From positions 372,001 to 436,000 of the forward strand of contig CAWAMJ010000010.1 of NCBI GenBank assembly GCA_963783085.1: a stretch of DNA of 64,000 bases, written 5' to 3'. Source of the stretch: CAVYUC01 sp963783085. GTDB taxonomy: Bacteria; Bacteroidota; Bacteroidia; Bacteroidales; Prolixibacteraceae. Of this stretch, positions 27,078-38,760 are shown piece after piece. The translations under genes were made by a program, and so were the position numbers. The notes beneath the pieces are model-generated. The model was not told the DNA's origin. It searched no databases and saw nothing but the letters and a program-made list of their open reading frames with translations. Each line of letters opens with the position of its first letter. Positions within the stretch are counted from its first letter, which is position 1.

Positions 27078-30000
27078 ATGAAAAAAATTGAATTGACTGA
27101 CTTTCCCGATTTTGAAGGGAAACGTAAACTATTACTAATTATGAAACTAACGATAATTTTTTTGTTGACAGGTTTCATGCAGGTTTCAGCCACAGTTTAT
27201 TCACAAAGCACGAAATTTGATTTTGATGTTAAGAATAAACGAATAGAAGATGTCCTTCGCGCAATTGAACAAAGAAGCGATTTTCGGTTTTTCTATCAGC
27301 GGGAACAGGTGAACGTAGAAAAGAGAATTGACTTGAATGTTGAGAACCAGCCAGTTGAAGTTATTCTTCCGCAATTGTTTAACGGCCAAAATGTTGTTTT
27401 CGATGTTAGGGAAGATAACCTGATATTAATAAAACCTGAAAGCGCCGCGAAAATAACTGAGAACATATTTGCAGAACAGCAAAGAACGGTGAGCGGAACA
27501 GTGACCGATGAAGATGGAGTGCCACTGCCCGGTGTTTCTGTGGTAGTTCAGGGAACAACGCGCGGAACCGTTACAAGCGATGAAGGGGAATATTCAATTT
27601 CCAATGTGTCGGAAGACGACGTTCTGGTGTTTTCATTTGTGGGGATGACCACTCAACAGGTTACAATCGGTAATCAATCTACCATTAACGTTCAAATGCG
27701 ATCGGGCGCCATTGGCATCGAAGAGGTGGTGGCAATTGGTTACGGCACCGTAAAAAAGAGCGATTTAACCGGTTCTGTCGCAAGCGTCAATTCGGAACGG
27801 TTACTGGATAAACCTGCGTTTAACGTGGCGCAGGCAATTTCAGGAAAAGTAGCCGGTGTAAAAATTGTTGAACGAAGTGGCGCTCCCGGCGGGGAACCGC
27901 TAATCCGAATTCGTGGTACCAATTCTATTAACTCCAATAATTCACCTTTAGTTGTTGTTGATGGTATTGTGGGAGTTGCAAATGCATTAAACATTTTAAA
28001 CCCCAACGAAATTCAATCCATCGAAGTTTTAAAAGATGCTTCGGCAACTGCTATTTATGGCGCACGAGGGGCGAACGGTGTTATTTTGATTACAACCAAA
28101 CGCGGAGTAGCCGGTGAAATTCAGGTAGAATACGATGGCTATGTTTCATTTGGATTTTTACAAAAACATCTGGAAAGCCTTAATGCCGAACAATTTCTTT
28201 ACGTATATCAACAAGCGTGGAGAAACATAACAAAGTATGCAAAAAATCCAAACTGGCCTCTTCTTGTTGATGGTTCGATGTTGCCGCCAGGCGAAGGCGG
28301 GGATACTTATTCTGAATATCCGTACCTTTTCGAACAAACGTCGGCCGGCGGATATACAGTACCTTTAATAGGCAGGGACGGCAATTATTACAAACCCCGT
28401 TTTGATACGGATTGGGAATCTGCCATATTCCGTCCGTCCACTTCAACAAATCACCAGTTAAACATTAGAGGAGGTAGTGAAACGGCTAAAATTGGGGCAT
28501 TTTTAGGTTATGCCCTCGAAGAAGGATTGTTGTTGAATTCTTCTTTCAACCGTTTCTCCGGAAGGATTACAGGCGATTTTAATGTTGCCAAATGGCTCGA
28601 TATAAATTCCCAAATCGCAGTTAATAAAAACCGCGAGTTCGCCAACGATGTTTCCTATTTTTCCGGAGGTATTTCAAGAGGTGTTGTTGAAGCTTTTCCA
28701 ATCATTCCGCTTCAATTTCCTGATAATCCGGATGTTTACGGAGAATTTGCCGGACGGTACGGTGAAAACCGGTTCTTTCCTGTTGGGGAGGTTGATGCGC
28801 AATCACCGTATCTGGTAAGTAAAACAGTTGAACGATTTACAGAACGTTCGCAATTTACCGGCAACCTTACCTTTAATTTTAAAATAACGCCTGATTTAAC
28901 TTTTAAAGCAAATTTTGCCGTCGACGATAATTCCTCAAAATTTAATGAATACGGTGGGTATAATCGTTAGTCGTGGAGCACATGGCCGGGCCGATATCGA
29001 CGTAAGTAAAACATTATATTGGCAAAACGAAAATTACTTCAATTACGACAAAATATCAGGAGACCATTCATTTAACGGATTGTTGGGTTTATCGTGGTCG
29101 CGTTACAAGTGGGAAAACTTAAATACCTGGAACGATCATTTTTTCGATGATTTTTATAAATGGCATAACATTGGAGTAGGAACGGCTCAGCGCCCGGCGC
29201 CGTCGAGCAGCGACGGACAAAATTCATTAAACTCTTACTTCGCACGCGCCAACTACAGTTACCAAAGTAAATATTTGATTACGCTTACCGGTCGTGTGGA
29301 TGGGTCTTCAAAATTCGGGATCAATTCAAAATATGGTTTTTTCCCGTCAGGTTCTGTGGCCTGGAGGATTTCGGAAGAAGAATTTGCCAGTGGTATCTCG
29401 TTTTTATCTAACCTGAAGTTACGGTTTAGTGTCGGACAAACCGGGAATCAGGAAATTGGTAGTTATGTAACCCAGGCATTTATTGGTTCAACCAATGTTG
29501 CATTGGGAGACGCCGTTCAGCCTGGATTGTATCCCAGTTCAATGGCCAGTCCCGATCTTCGCTGGGAAAAAACAACCCAATACGATGGCGGCATTGATAT
29601 TGGACTCTGGGGCAACCGCGTTTCAGCTTCGGTTGATTATTATTACAAACTGACTGATGATATGCTTTTGGATGTGCCCCTGCCAACTTCAACAACAACA
29701 GGAAGCGTGCGGGAAAACTACGGCAGCATCGAGAACAAAGGATTCGAGGTAATGCTGAATACGCACAACGTAAAAAGTAACAACTTTAACTGGTATACTG
29801 ATATTGCCTGGAGCGCCAACAAAAATAAAATTGTTCAACTTGGACCTACCGGAGAAGATATTCTTCGAAACTATTGGGTTGGCGGCGCTAACACTGTATT
29901 GAGGGAAGGCGAACCTGTTGCATCATTCTGGGGATTGAACCGGTTGGGAACATACAGCACCGAAGAAGCTTCGCTTGCTGCCCGCTATGGTTTTGTTCCG

Positions 30001-30588
30001 GGTGATGTGAAATATGAGGATACCAACAACGACGGCGTTATCAATGTATCTGACGGTTATCTTTTGGGAAGTGCATTTCCGAAATGGGATATGGATTTCA
30101 ACAACAGGTTAAACTACAAAAACTTTGATTTCAACCTCGATATCAGAGTTTCGTACGGTGCTAAAATAGAAAACAGAACAAACCATTCAGGCGAGGACAG
30201 ACAAACCATGGGAAACAGCAAAGTTACCGTTTTGGATGCCTGGCGTCCGGATCACCAAAACACCATGATTGGCCAGGTTCGGCCCGGAATGGGAGGTGCG
30301 TATTACCAAACTTATCCCGATACCCACTGGATTGAGGACGCTTCATACATAAGAGGTGAAGGTGCAACCCTTGGTTACACGTTTTCCCGGACGACGCTTG
30401 ATAAGATCGGTATTAACAGGTTAAGAATATATGCTACAGCTAAAAACTTCTTTGTATTAACCGATTATTCCGGTTATGATCCTGAAGGTAGCGACAGCGG
30501 CAACATGGATTCAATTACGCCGCACATGGATTTTTACCAGTATCCGCGGCCAATGTCTTATACGCTCGGTGTAAATGTTATTTTCTAA
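27078..30588 (+). pseudogene. SusC/RagA-type TonB-dependent receptor with STN domain, frameshifted
   Basis: The protein of about 1,170 residues is split by one frameshift near 28955-28970. The first part runs to a TAG at 28968 and the second continues in the next frame to 30588. After the signal peptide come an STN domain (VKNKRIEDVLRAIEQRSDFRFFY) that contacts FecR, a carboxypeptidase-like domain (VSGTVTDEDGVPLPGVSV), a plug (IGYGTVKKSDLTGSVASV, ATAIYGARGANGVILITTK) and the beta-barrel ending LGVNVIF. Removing one G from the GGG run at about 28958 restores one frame. It imports large oligosaccharides with SusD. Confidence 0.9.
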
Positions 30589-30606
30589 TTTTAAAACAGT
30601 ACAGAA

Positions 30607-32229
30607 ATGAAATACATAAAAATATATTTAGTTGTAGTTCTAAGCCTGGTTTTTGCCTCGTGCGATGAATTTTTAAAAGAAGAACCGACAGGCTCATTAA
30701 CTACCGAATCAGATATTTCCAGCTACGAGGCAGGAGTTGCATTTGCAACAGGAGCTTACCGGGCGCTGCCAACCTGGACAAATGGCACCAGCGAATGGGG
30801 AGGCAATCTGGCAGGCGCTCTTGAATATTTTACCGGAAAAGCTTATTCACAGTACACCGGTGCCCGTCTTTGGAAATTTGAAACTGACGCCGAAAGTGGC
30901 GACGAAGACTACTTTGTATATCCGTGGAATAACTGGTATCAGGGGGTGCGGGATTGTAATCTGGCTCTAAAAATGATTCCTGGTATTGATGGATTAACTG
31001 ACGCTGATAAATCAAAATATTTAGGAGAAGTTCGAACTTTAAGGGCTTTTTACTATTTCTGTCTGGTACGGCATTACGGTGATGTTATCTACAATACAAC
31101 CGTTTTGGAGGATGCAGGGCAGGCAGAAAAACCACGAAGTTCACTCGCAACTATTTATAATGAAATTATTGTCCCGGATCTTGAATTTGCCGTAAACGAA
31201 AGCGAACTTCCCGATGGAAGATCAACCGACGGACGCGTGACAAAAGACGTGGCAAGGGCCGTTTTGGCAGATGTTTATTTGAACATGGCCGGATATCCTT
31301 ACCAGGAAGTAATTACAGATACAACGCGGGCCTGGTGTGTAGACGGACTTTGGGCAATGACCGAATATCCTGTGAATACGCAAAGTGCCAGAGATTTTCT
31401 TCAGAAATCAAAAACTCAGCTCGACGCATTGTACGGTAATTATCCAATCGGCGAATTAACCGATATCAATGATCCTGATATGGATAATCAGGGTGATGCC
31501 ATTTTTCAGATTCAATATTTGGCAGGTGTAACCAGTTTTCCTGTTTATTACTGGTTGCCCATGACGAGTTATGTTTCAGTGTACAGTATTGAAACCGGAA
31601 CCAATATTCCAAGTGTTTCCTACCATGCCTCTTTTGATCCGGCCGACCGGCGCATTCAGGACAGGGTATATTTTTATTACAACGATACGAAGGCTCAAAA
31701 GTATGATCCGAATGAAAGTCCGGCAGATAAATTCCCGGTTCCGTATCTTTATAAATATTATGATGTTGAAGCTGTGAAAGAGACAGGTAATTCCGGGTTA
31801 AACTGGAATTTGTACAGATATCCCGATATCTTGCTGATGCTAACGGAAGTGAACTGGTCGCTTCGTCAATTGGGCGCTTCAGTTTCTGATGACGATATCG
31901 TAAAAGGAATTAACGAAGTCCGCGTCAGGGCTGGTTTATCTGAATTTACCGCCGGCGACTTAGCCCTTATCGGCATCATGAGTGAACGAGCTTATGAGTT
32001 GATTTTTGAAAGTAAAATGCTTTGGGATATGCGGCGAACGCGTAAGGCGCTTGTTGATGGGGAAGGACAATTCAGTGGAATTGAAAATTTAGTGGGTCAT
32101 CAACCGACAAATTTCAATTACGAATTTTCAAATAAACATCTTTTGTCGCCAATTTCTGCAACCGAAATTTCGAATAACAGAAAATGTTTGCAAAATTACG
32201 GATGGCAACCAAAACAACAGGGGCAATAA
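30607..32229 (+). CDS. SusD/RagB family surface glycan-binding lipoprotein
   Basis: The 540-residue lipoprotein has its signal ending VFASCDEFLKEEPTGS (Cys about residue 19). SusD features are VRTLRAFYYFCLVRHYGD (TPR region), VRVRAGL, SERAYELIFESKMLWDMRRT and a terminal SPISATEI. It caps the SusC barrel and captures glycan. It begins 18 bases after susC and appears intact even though susC is split, so either susC is mis-sequenced or the loss is recent. Confidence 0.95.
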   Translation: MKYIKIYLVVVLSLVFASCDEFLKEEPTGSLTTESDISSYEAGVAFATGAYRALPTWTNGTSEWGGNLAGALEYFTGKAYSQYTGARLWKFETDAESGDEDYFVYPWNNWYQGVRDCNLALKMIPGIDGLTDADKSKYLGEVRTLRAFYYFCLVRHYGDVIYNTTVLEDAGQAEKPRSSLATIYNEIIVPDLEFAVNESELPDGRSTDGRVTKDVARAVLADVYLNMAGYPYQEVITDTTRAWCVDGLWAMTEYPVNTQSARDFLQKSKTQLDALYGNYPIGELTDINDPDMDNQGDAIFQIQYLAGVTSFPVYYWLPMTSYVSVYSIETGTNIPSVSYHASFDPADRRIQDRVYFYYNDTKAQKYDPNESPADKFPVPYLYKYYDVEAVKETGNSGLNWNLYRYPDILLMLTEVNWSLRQLGASVSDDDIVKGINEVRVRAGLSEFTAGDLALIGIMSERAYELIFESKMLWDMRRTRKALVDGEGQFSGIENLVGHQPTNFNYEFSNKHLLSPISATEISNNRKCLQNYGWQPKQQGQ

Positions 32230-32248
32230 ACAATAAATCTAAAACGAC

Positions 32249-33430
32249 ATGAAAATGAAAAGATATATATTTTTCTTATTTGCATTGATTGTATTCATCA
32301 GTTGCCAGGAAGAAACGTTCGACATTCCAAGAGACGAAAGCGGAAATGCCGTCTTAACTCATGTTTCAAGCTCAACCACCACAGGAATAAGCACGCTTGA
32401 CGATCAATTTTCAGTTACAGCAACATTGCCCAACGCTAAACCGGGCGATGAAATGACTGTTGAACTTCTCCAGTTGCAAACACCGCCTTCAGGTGGCGAT
32501 ACCAAACAGCTTCTGCCACTCGCCGGCACCCAAAAATCGGTTACGGTTGGAGACGATCAGAAGGTAACGGTTACGTACACCCGCGAAGAAGCAAATTTGA
32601 ATCAGGCAGGTGATTATGTTACAGTATCGATTGCCGGAAAAACAGATTACGCATTGCAGCGGGTTGATATGGTTACAGCAACAAAGGCTACAAAACCTCA
32701 GGTAGCAGGTGTTGAAGTCGATGTAGCCCGCAACAACGAAACGGCTTACTTTCACGTAACCGTTGAACCTCAATCCGGAACGTATGATGGAAACCTTGTG
32801 GTGAAACGAAAAAACGGAGTCGATGATGATTATGTAAGCGTTCAGGGTTCGCCGTTTTCCGGAGATCAGCCATTTATGGTACCGATTTCAGGAAGCGACT
32901 TTGCCGCCGGAAAAGACACCATGTATTACTCATTTATTGCAGAAAAGGATGGTTATGAAGATGAGATTAACACTACTGTAATTGTGCGCGAACCCTATTT
33001 CTTCCTGAAGAAATCGGCAACGCTTACACTCAACAGTGAAACAGAGGCTGGCAGAAATCTCCTGAATAATACTGCAGTTGGTAAAAACGATGAAAATGCC
33101 ATGATAACTTTATCGGATTCGCTTCTTCTGCAGGGAGGTCCTGCGTGGTTGGGGGCCGGAAATTCCATACAATTTGTTCCGTCTACGCTCGAGATGTATA
33201 CGACCAACAATTCAAACGGTGCTATCGATGCATTTGAAGCTGGAACAAAAACAACAAGCGCAGACCCGATTGCCGGTGAAGGTGTTTATATTTTCAAGGC
33301 AGTAAACGGGCCCGATCCGGAAGACGTTTATTACGGATTGATAAAAGTAACCACGGTTGTTCCCGGGGTTTCAGTATCATTCGAATATCGGATCGGAAAT
33401 ATGTACGCTCACCTTTCAGTCATAGAGTGA
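32249..33430 (+). CDS. surface lipoprotein in SusE/F position, family not recognised
   Basis: The 393-residue lipoprotein (signal ends FISCQEETFD) has repeated beta-rich stretches without enzyme motifs. The first about 130 residues look Ig-like (FSVTATLPNAKPGDEMTVELLQLQ). A second segment ends YYSFIAEKDGYEDEINTTVIVREPYF. The last 130 residues resemble the C-terminal domain of Bacteroidota SusE/SGBP-like proteins. The position right after susD suggests glycan binding. I cannot name a family. It is followed by the terminator at 33448. Confidence 0.72.
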   Translation: MKMKRYIFFLFALIVFISCQEETFDIPRDESGNAVLTHVSSSTTTGISTLDDQFSVTATLPNAKPGDEMTVELLQLQTPPSGGDTKQLLPLAGTQKSVTVGDDQKVTVTYTREEANLNQAGDYVTVSIAGKTDYALQRVDMVTATKATKPQVAGVEVDVARNNETAYFHVTVEPQSGTYDGNLVVKRKNGVDDDYVSVQGSPFSGDQPFMVPISGSDFAAGKDTMYYSFIAEKDGYEDEINTTVIVREPYFFLKKSATLTLNSETEAGRNLLNNTAVGKNDENAMITLSDSLLLQGGPAWLGAGNSIQFVPSTLEMYTTNNSNGAIDAFEAGTKTTSADPIAGEGVYIFKAVNGPDPEDVYYGLIKVTTVVPGVSVSFEYRIGNMYAHLSVIE

Positions 33431-33447
33431 TTACGTCCTTTTTTAAC

Positions 33448-33475
33448 AAAAGCACTGTCGTTTGGCAGTGCTTTT
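33448..33475 (+). terminator. intrinsic terminator after SusE-like gene
   Basis: AAAGCACTG and CAGTGCTTT pair with a nine-base loop, followed by TT. It ends the susC-susD-lipoprotein unit and overlaps the false upstream extension of the next ORF. Confidence 0.75.
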
Positions 33476-33506
33476 AACTTTCTTTGATCATGTAAAACCA
33501 CACGTT

Positions 33507-36407
33507 ATGGGAAAAATAGGAAATTTGATGTTGTTCTTCGGAATATTACTGATAAATGGAAACAGAGTAGTAGGGCAGGAGTTAACTCCTTCAAAAGTTG
33601 AATTTTTAAATGCGCCCGTTCTTTTTACGGAAAACGGAAAGACTTTTCAGCAGGTAGTTGCCAGTTATCAATCTGAAAATCCCGGAACGATTAGCTTCAT
33701 CGGTGAAGACAAAATTATTTTGACCAGCGAACTTAGAAAAGGAAATAACCGGTTCCTGTTAACCTTTCCGGCAGTTGATCAACCTGAAACCATTTCCATA
33801 ACAGCAAAAGTGGATTCAAAACCGGCAGAAACATCTGATTTTACGCTGGTTCCTCCCCAAAAGTGGGAAATTTATTTTGTTCAGCATTCACACACTGATA
33901 TCGGATATACCCGCCCGCAGTCTGAAATTCTTGCAGAGCAAATGCGGTACATCGATTATGCTTTGGATTATTGCGACCAAACCGATTCTTATCCCGATGC
34001 AGCTAAATTCAGGTGGACGTGTGAATCGGCATGGGTTACGCGCGAATACCTTCACAGCAGGCCAACAGCGCAAATCAACCGGTTTTTAAAACGCATTAAC
34101 GAAGGCAGGATTGAAGTAACAGCCATGCTTTTTAATATGGCTGAAATTGCAGATGAAAACCTGATGTACGATTACCTGGCCCCGCTCCGGGAATTTCGAA
34201 AAAAGGATATCCCGGTTCAACTGGCCATGCAAAACGATGTTAACGGAATTGCCTGGTGTATGCCCGATTACTTCCAATCAACAGGGGTTAAGTACCTGAT
34301 CATGGGCATTAATGAAACGCGTTCCATTCTTCCGTTTGACCAACCTACCGCTTTTTGGTGGGAAGCGCCATCGGGCGAGCGGTTGCTGGCTTTTCGCGCC
34401 GACCATTACATGACCGGTAATAACTATGGAATCGAAAGCAACGCAATCAGGCCGGAAAATATGTTATGGCATTTGGCTGATCTCGAAAACAGAGGTTATC
34501 CGTTTGATAAAATAGGTATCCAGTTTTCAGGATACCGCACCGATAATGCACCTCCGTCAACTGCCGCATGCGATCTGGTTCGCCAATGGAATGCTAAGTA
34601 CGATGCTCCAAAGCTAAAGCTTGCCGTTGCCAGCGAGTTTTTAAAATATGTGGAGGAAAATTATGCCGAAAATCTGCCGGTTTACAGAGACGCCTGGCTC
34701 GACTGGTGGTCCGACGGATTTGGATCATCGGCACGCGAAACCGGTGAAATCAGGCTGACTCAGAACCTAATGCAGGTGGACGAAGGCATGTTTGCAATGA
34801 TTGAATTTTTGGGCGGGGAGCTGGATCCGGATCTGCAGAAGAAGATTTGGCACATTAGCGAGAATGCGTTGTTCTATGACGAGCATACTTACGGGGCGGC
34901 AGAAAGTATCTCCCAGCCGTTTTCCATAAATTCCACGCGCCAGTGGCTGCAAAAAGGCGCCTATGCCTGGGAAGCACTGAAAAAAGTTACACTTCTTAAC
35001 GAAGATGCTTTGGGAAGGTTGCAGGTGTTTTTTAAAAAAGCTGATTTCCCCGTGATATATGTGGTGAATTCCATGGGCTGGGATCGCTCGGAAACAGTTC
35101 AACTTTTCATCGACAATGAAATCCTTCCCCTGGAAAAAGAATTTTCAATTGTCGATTTGTCCAACAATCAAAAAATTCCGGTGCAATTTTCACACGGACG
35201 AAGAGAAGGCGCATACTGGAACCTGGAGGTTGCAGATGTACCTGCGCTGGGTTTTAAAGCATTGAAAATAGATGTTTCAGAGAAAAACGCCGGCGAAAAA
35301 AATCAACTTTCCATGAATAGTTCTGTCCTGGAAAATCAGTTTTACAAAATTGCAATCGATAATAAAACAGGTGGTATAAAAGAATTTTACGATAAAGAGT
35401 TGCAGGTTGATTTATACGATCCGGAAAATCAATATTTTATCGGGCAGCCGGTTCGCGAAACACTACCGGCACGAAATAAAATGGAACCGGCCCATTCCTC
35501 GGTTTTTAATGTGAAAGTTGAACAGGGTGAGACAGGCGATATCTGGAAGAGTATTAAAGTTTCAGCCGATTTGGAAGGATTCACAAAGGGAAATGAAGGA
35601 GATCCGAAAGGATTGAAATGGGAAATTCGACTGTTCAACCATTCAAAAAAAATTGAATTTGCCTACGAAGCAAGTAAAGAAATCCTCACTGATCCGGAAG
35701 CATTGTATGTTGCGTTTCCTTTTCGCCTGCCCAACTCACAGATTGTTTTCGAAACCATTGGTGGCACATTGCGTCAGGGGCAACAAATTCCCGGTTCATC
35801 TTCCGACTGGAATGTGGCCCAGAATTTCGTTTCGGTAAAAGGTGATAAAGGACAAATTATCCTGATTAGCAATGAAGTGCCGTTGTGGCAGTTTGGCGAT
35901 TTTAACATCGGGAAATTCGAACGTTATCCGAAACCCGGTAAAACCTGGCTGTATTCCTGGGTAATGAACAACTATTGGTTTACTAATTTCCGTGCATTTC
36001 AGGAAGGTACCTTTGCCTGGACTTATACCCTTTCATCTTCGCCGGACACAACCACCACCGCGGCAACAAAATTTGCCTGGGGAGTCAGAAACCCGTTTCC
36101 AACGCGTACGCTCCCTGCCGGAAAAGATGAGTTGGCAAATGCTGTTGTAAAGACGCTGAAAATAACCGGGGATCAAAATGCCCTTTTGGTGAACAGCCGT
36201 CCTGCCGGTAACGGAAGTAAAAGCGTTTTGCTTCATTTCAGGGAAGTGGAAGGAGTACCTGCCAACATTGAATTATCTTCGTACGTAGAAAACCGTCCGG
36301 TGAAAAGCCTGAAACAGGTAACTGTTGCCGGCGAAAAAATCAAGGATTTGAATGGCAAAATTTCGTTCAAAGCCAATGAAGTAAAGTTTATTGAAATAGA
36401 ACTTTGA
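33507..36407 (+). CDS. GH38-like alpha-mannosidase, secreted
   Basis: The 966-residue enzyme has an SPI-like signal (NLMLFFGILLINGNRVVG) and, from about residue 125, a GH38 catalytic domain: VQHSHTDIGYTRPQSE (metal/His-Asp), RWTCESAWVTREYL, GRIEVTAMLFNMAE, QNDVNGIAWCMPD and WWEAPSGERLLAFRADHY. The C-terminal half has the beta-sandwich domains usual in the family. ATG 33507 is used because the longer frame starting at 33462 runs through the terminator hairpin. Substrate is likely alpha-mannose linkages of N-glycans. It is intact. Confidence 0.86.
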   Translation: MGKIGNLMLFFGILLINGNRVVGQELTPSKVEFLNAPVLFTENGKTFQQVVASYQSENPGTISFIGEDKIILTSELRKGNNRFLLTFPAVDQPETISITAKVDSKPAETSDFTLVPPQKWEIYFVQHSHTDIGYTRPQSEILAEQMRYIDYALDYCDQTDSYPDAAKFRWTCESAWVTREYLHSRPTAQINRFLKRINEGRIEVTAMLFNMAEIADENLMYDYLAPLREFRKKDIPVQLAMQNDVNGIAWCMPDYFQSTGVKYLIMGINETRSILPFDQPTAFWWEAPSGERLLAFRADHYMTGNNYGIESNAIRPENMLWHLADLENRGYPFDKIGIQFSGYRTDNAPPSTAACDLVRQWNAKYDAPKLKLAVASEFLKYVEENYAENLPVYRDAWLDWWSDGFGSSARETGEIRLTQNLMQVDEGMFAMIEFLGGELDPDLQKKIWHISENALFYDEHTYGAAESISQPFSINSTRQWLQKGAYAWEALKKVTLLNEDALGRLQVFFKKADFPVIYVVNSMGWDRSETVQLFIDNEILPLEKEFSIVDLSNNQKIPVQFSHGRREGAYWNLEVADVPALGFKALKIDVSEKNAGEKNQLSMNSSVLENQFYKIAIDNKTGGIKEFYDKELQVDLYDPENQYFIGQPVRETLPARNKMEPAHSSVFNVKVEQGETGDIWKSIKVSADLEGFTKGNEGDPKGLKWEIRLFNHSKKIEFAYEASKEILTDPEALYVAFPFRLPNSQIVFETIGGTLRQGQQIPGSSSDWNVAQNFVSVKGDKGQIILISNEVPLWQFGDFNIGKFERYPKPGKTWLYSWVMNNYWFTNFRAFQEGTFAWTYTLSSSPDTTTTAATKFAWGVRNPFPTRTLPAGKDELANAVVKTLKITGDQNALLVNSRPAGNGSKSVLLHFREVEGVPANIELSSYVENRPVKSLKQVTVAGEKIKDLNGKISFKANEVKFIEIEL

Positions 36408-36459
36408 GAATACCGATTTGCGAATAAAAGTCAAAATACGAACCATAGATTTTAAATGG

Positions 36460-38743
36460 ATGGGTAAAATTATTTCTTTCAAAAAATGCTTAACGATATT
36501 CTTCCTGATTTTTGTAGGGGAATGTGCATATCCTCAGGATGACGTTACAAAGTATGTCGATCCGAACATCGGAGGCGTGGCTCCTCTATTAACCACAGTA
36601 AAACCAACGGTTCATCGCCCGCACGGAATGGTACGGATATTTCCGGTGACAGAACCTGGTTTAAGCGATCGCTATTTGTCCGATAAAATTTATGGTTTCG
36701 CGCTGAATATGCCGGCGTACCGGATGCCGCATGTCACCGATATCATGCCCGTGCACGGCAAAATTCCCTTCACTCAAAATCAAAGCGCAGCAACCTATGA
36801 TCACGATTTGGAGGAAGTTCATCCGTGGTATCATAAAGTTTTGCTGGAAGAGCCGGATATTGAAGCGGAATGGACCACTACTGAAAGAGCATTAATTTAC
36901 CGTTTCAGTTTTCATCGTCCGGATTCAAATCATTTCGTACTCAGGACCCGCGGCAATGCGCAAATTAAATTCGGAAATAATTCGGTGAGCGGATGGGAAG
37001 AATTTCAGGATACCCCGCAATATTTTTACATCGAAATAAATCAGCCGCCGCGTAATTTTAATTTTGTTACAAAACGGCGAATTAATAAAGCAATCCGAAC
37101 TTACCGGCAATGGCCTTGTTGCAGTTGGGAGTTTTGATCAGGTAAATAATCCGGTGGAATTCAGAATAGGAATTTCTTTTATCAGCGAAGAACAAGCGCG
37201 TAAAAACCTGATGTCTGAAATCGGCTCAAAATCATTCGAAAATGTTGAAGAGGAAAGTTTCGGTATTTGGAAAGATGCGCTGGAGAAAATAAAGGTAACA
37301 GGCGGCACGGAACGGCAAAAAAGGATTTTTTACACGTGCCTGTACCGCACAAAAGAACGAATGATAAATATTACCGAAGACGGACGGTATTTCAGCGGGT
37401 ACGACAGGCAGATTCACGAAGCGGAAAAACATCCGTTTTATGTGGACGACTGGCTTTGGGATACCTTCAGGAGCCTTCATCCGCTGGGCACAATCCTGAA
37501 TCCGGAGCGGGAAGCTGATGAAGTTCAGTCTTACGTGAGAATGTACGAACAGGATGGATGGATGCCCGGATTTCCGCAGTTTTATGGCGATTTTCCGGCA
37601 ATGATAGGCTTTCATTCTGCTGCGCTCGTTTGGGATACTTACCAAAAAGGCATCCGAAATTTTGATGTTGATAAAGCGTACGAAGGTTTGAAAAAGAATG
37701 CGATGGAAGCAACCATGCTTCCCTGGCGCACCGGCCCCATGAGCAGTCTCGATTCGTTTTACCTTGAAAACGGCTGGTTCCCGGCGCTGGAAGAAGGCGA
37801 AAAAGAAACTGTCCCGCAGGTTCATTCGTTTGAAAAACGTCAGGCTGTGGCATTGACGCTCGAGCACAGTTACGACGACTGGTGCCTGGCACAACTGGCC
37901 AAAGCGCTCGGTAAAACCGATGATCATGATTATTTCCTAAAACGTTCGCAAAATTACCGGAACGTTTACAATCCGGAAACAGGATTCATGAGCCCCAAAA
38001 AAGCCGATGGAAACTGGGTGCCTGATTTCGATCCACAGCTTTCGGGCGGAACGGGGAGCCGGATGTATTTTGCCGAAAATAATTCCTGGATATGGACCTT
38101 CAACGTTCAGCATGATATCGATGGATTGATTGAGTTAATGGGCGGTAAGGAGAATTTTACCGACCGGTTGGATCGCCTGTTCAATCAGCCAACAAAAATA
38201 TCCAAATGGCAGTTTATGGGCCAGTTTCCCGATGCGTCGGGACTGCACGGAATGTTTCCTGCCGGAAACGAACCTGCTTTCCATGTTCCTTATTTGTACA
38301 ATTATGTGGGCGAACCATGGAGGACGCAGCGACGCATTCGTCAGATTCTTGACATTTGGTTTGATGATTCGCCGCTCGGCCTGCCCGGCGATGAAGATGG
38401 CGGCGCCATGTGTGCCTGGTATGTTTTTTCTGCCATGGGTTTTTACCCTGTTACACCCGGAACCGGAACGTATGCTATTGGTAGCCCGCTTTTCGAAAAA
38501 GTTGAAGTCGATCTTCCCGACGGAAAAACGTTCGTTATCGAAGCTACGGAATGTTCAAAACGGAATAAATACATCCAAAGCGCCCGGTTGAACGGAAAAG
38601 AGATAAATCGCCCGTGGCTGTTACACGATGAAATAATGGCCGGCGGAAGATTACAACTGCAAATGGGCGATCGGCCAAATAAAAACTGGGGGACCGATTC
38701 TTCATGGTACCAGACCGAGCTTGAACGTGCCGGCTTAGATTGA
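36460..38743 (+). pseudogene. GH92 exo-alpha-mannosidase, frameshifted
   Basis: Two overlapping frames join at about 37072-37075. Removing one A from the AAAA run in gttacaaaacgg restores the reading VTNGELIKQSELTGNG. The restored protein has a signal peptide (start ATG 36460, MGKIISFKKCLTIFF), the N-terminal beta-sandwich (YVDPNIGGVAPLLTT, RPHGMVRIFPV) and the (alpha/alpha)6 domain (LYRTKERMINI, FYVDDWLWDTFRSLHP). NNSWIWTFNVQHD and LPGDEDGGAMCAWYVFSAMGFYPVTPG carry the calcium-site and base residues. GH92 enzymes are calcium-dependent inverting exo-mannosidases. Confidence 0.9.
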
Positions 38744-38760
38744 AATTAAATGACAGAAGT

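Noticed and set aside
33462..33506. Upstream start of the GH38 gene
   Set aside because: It lies in the terminator hairpin of the previous gene and adds a stretch without signal-peptide features; ATG 33507 fits better.
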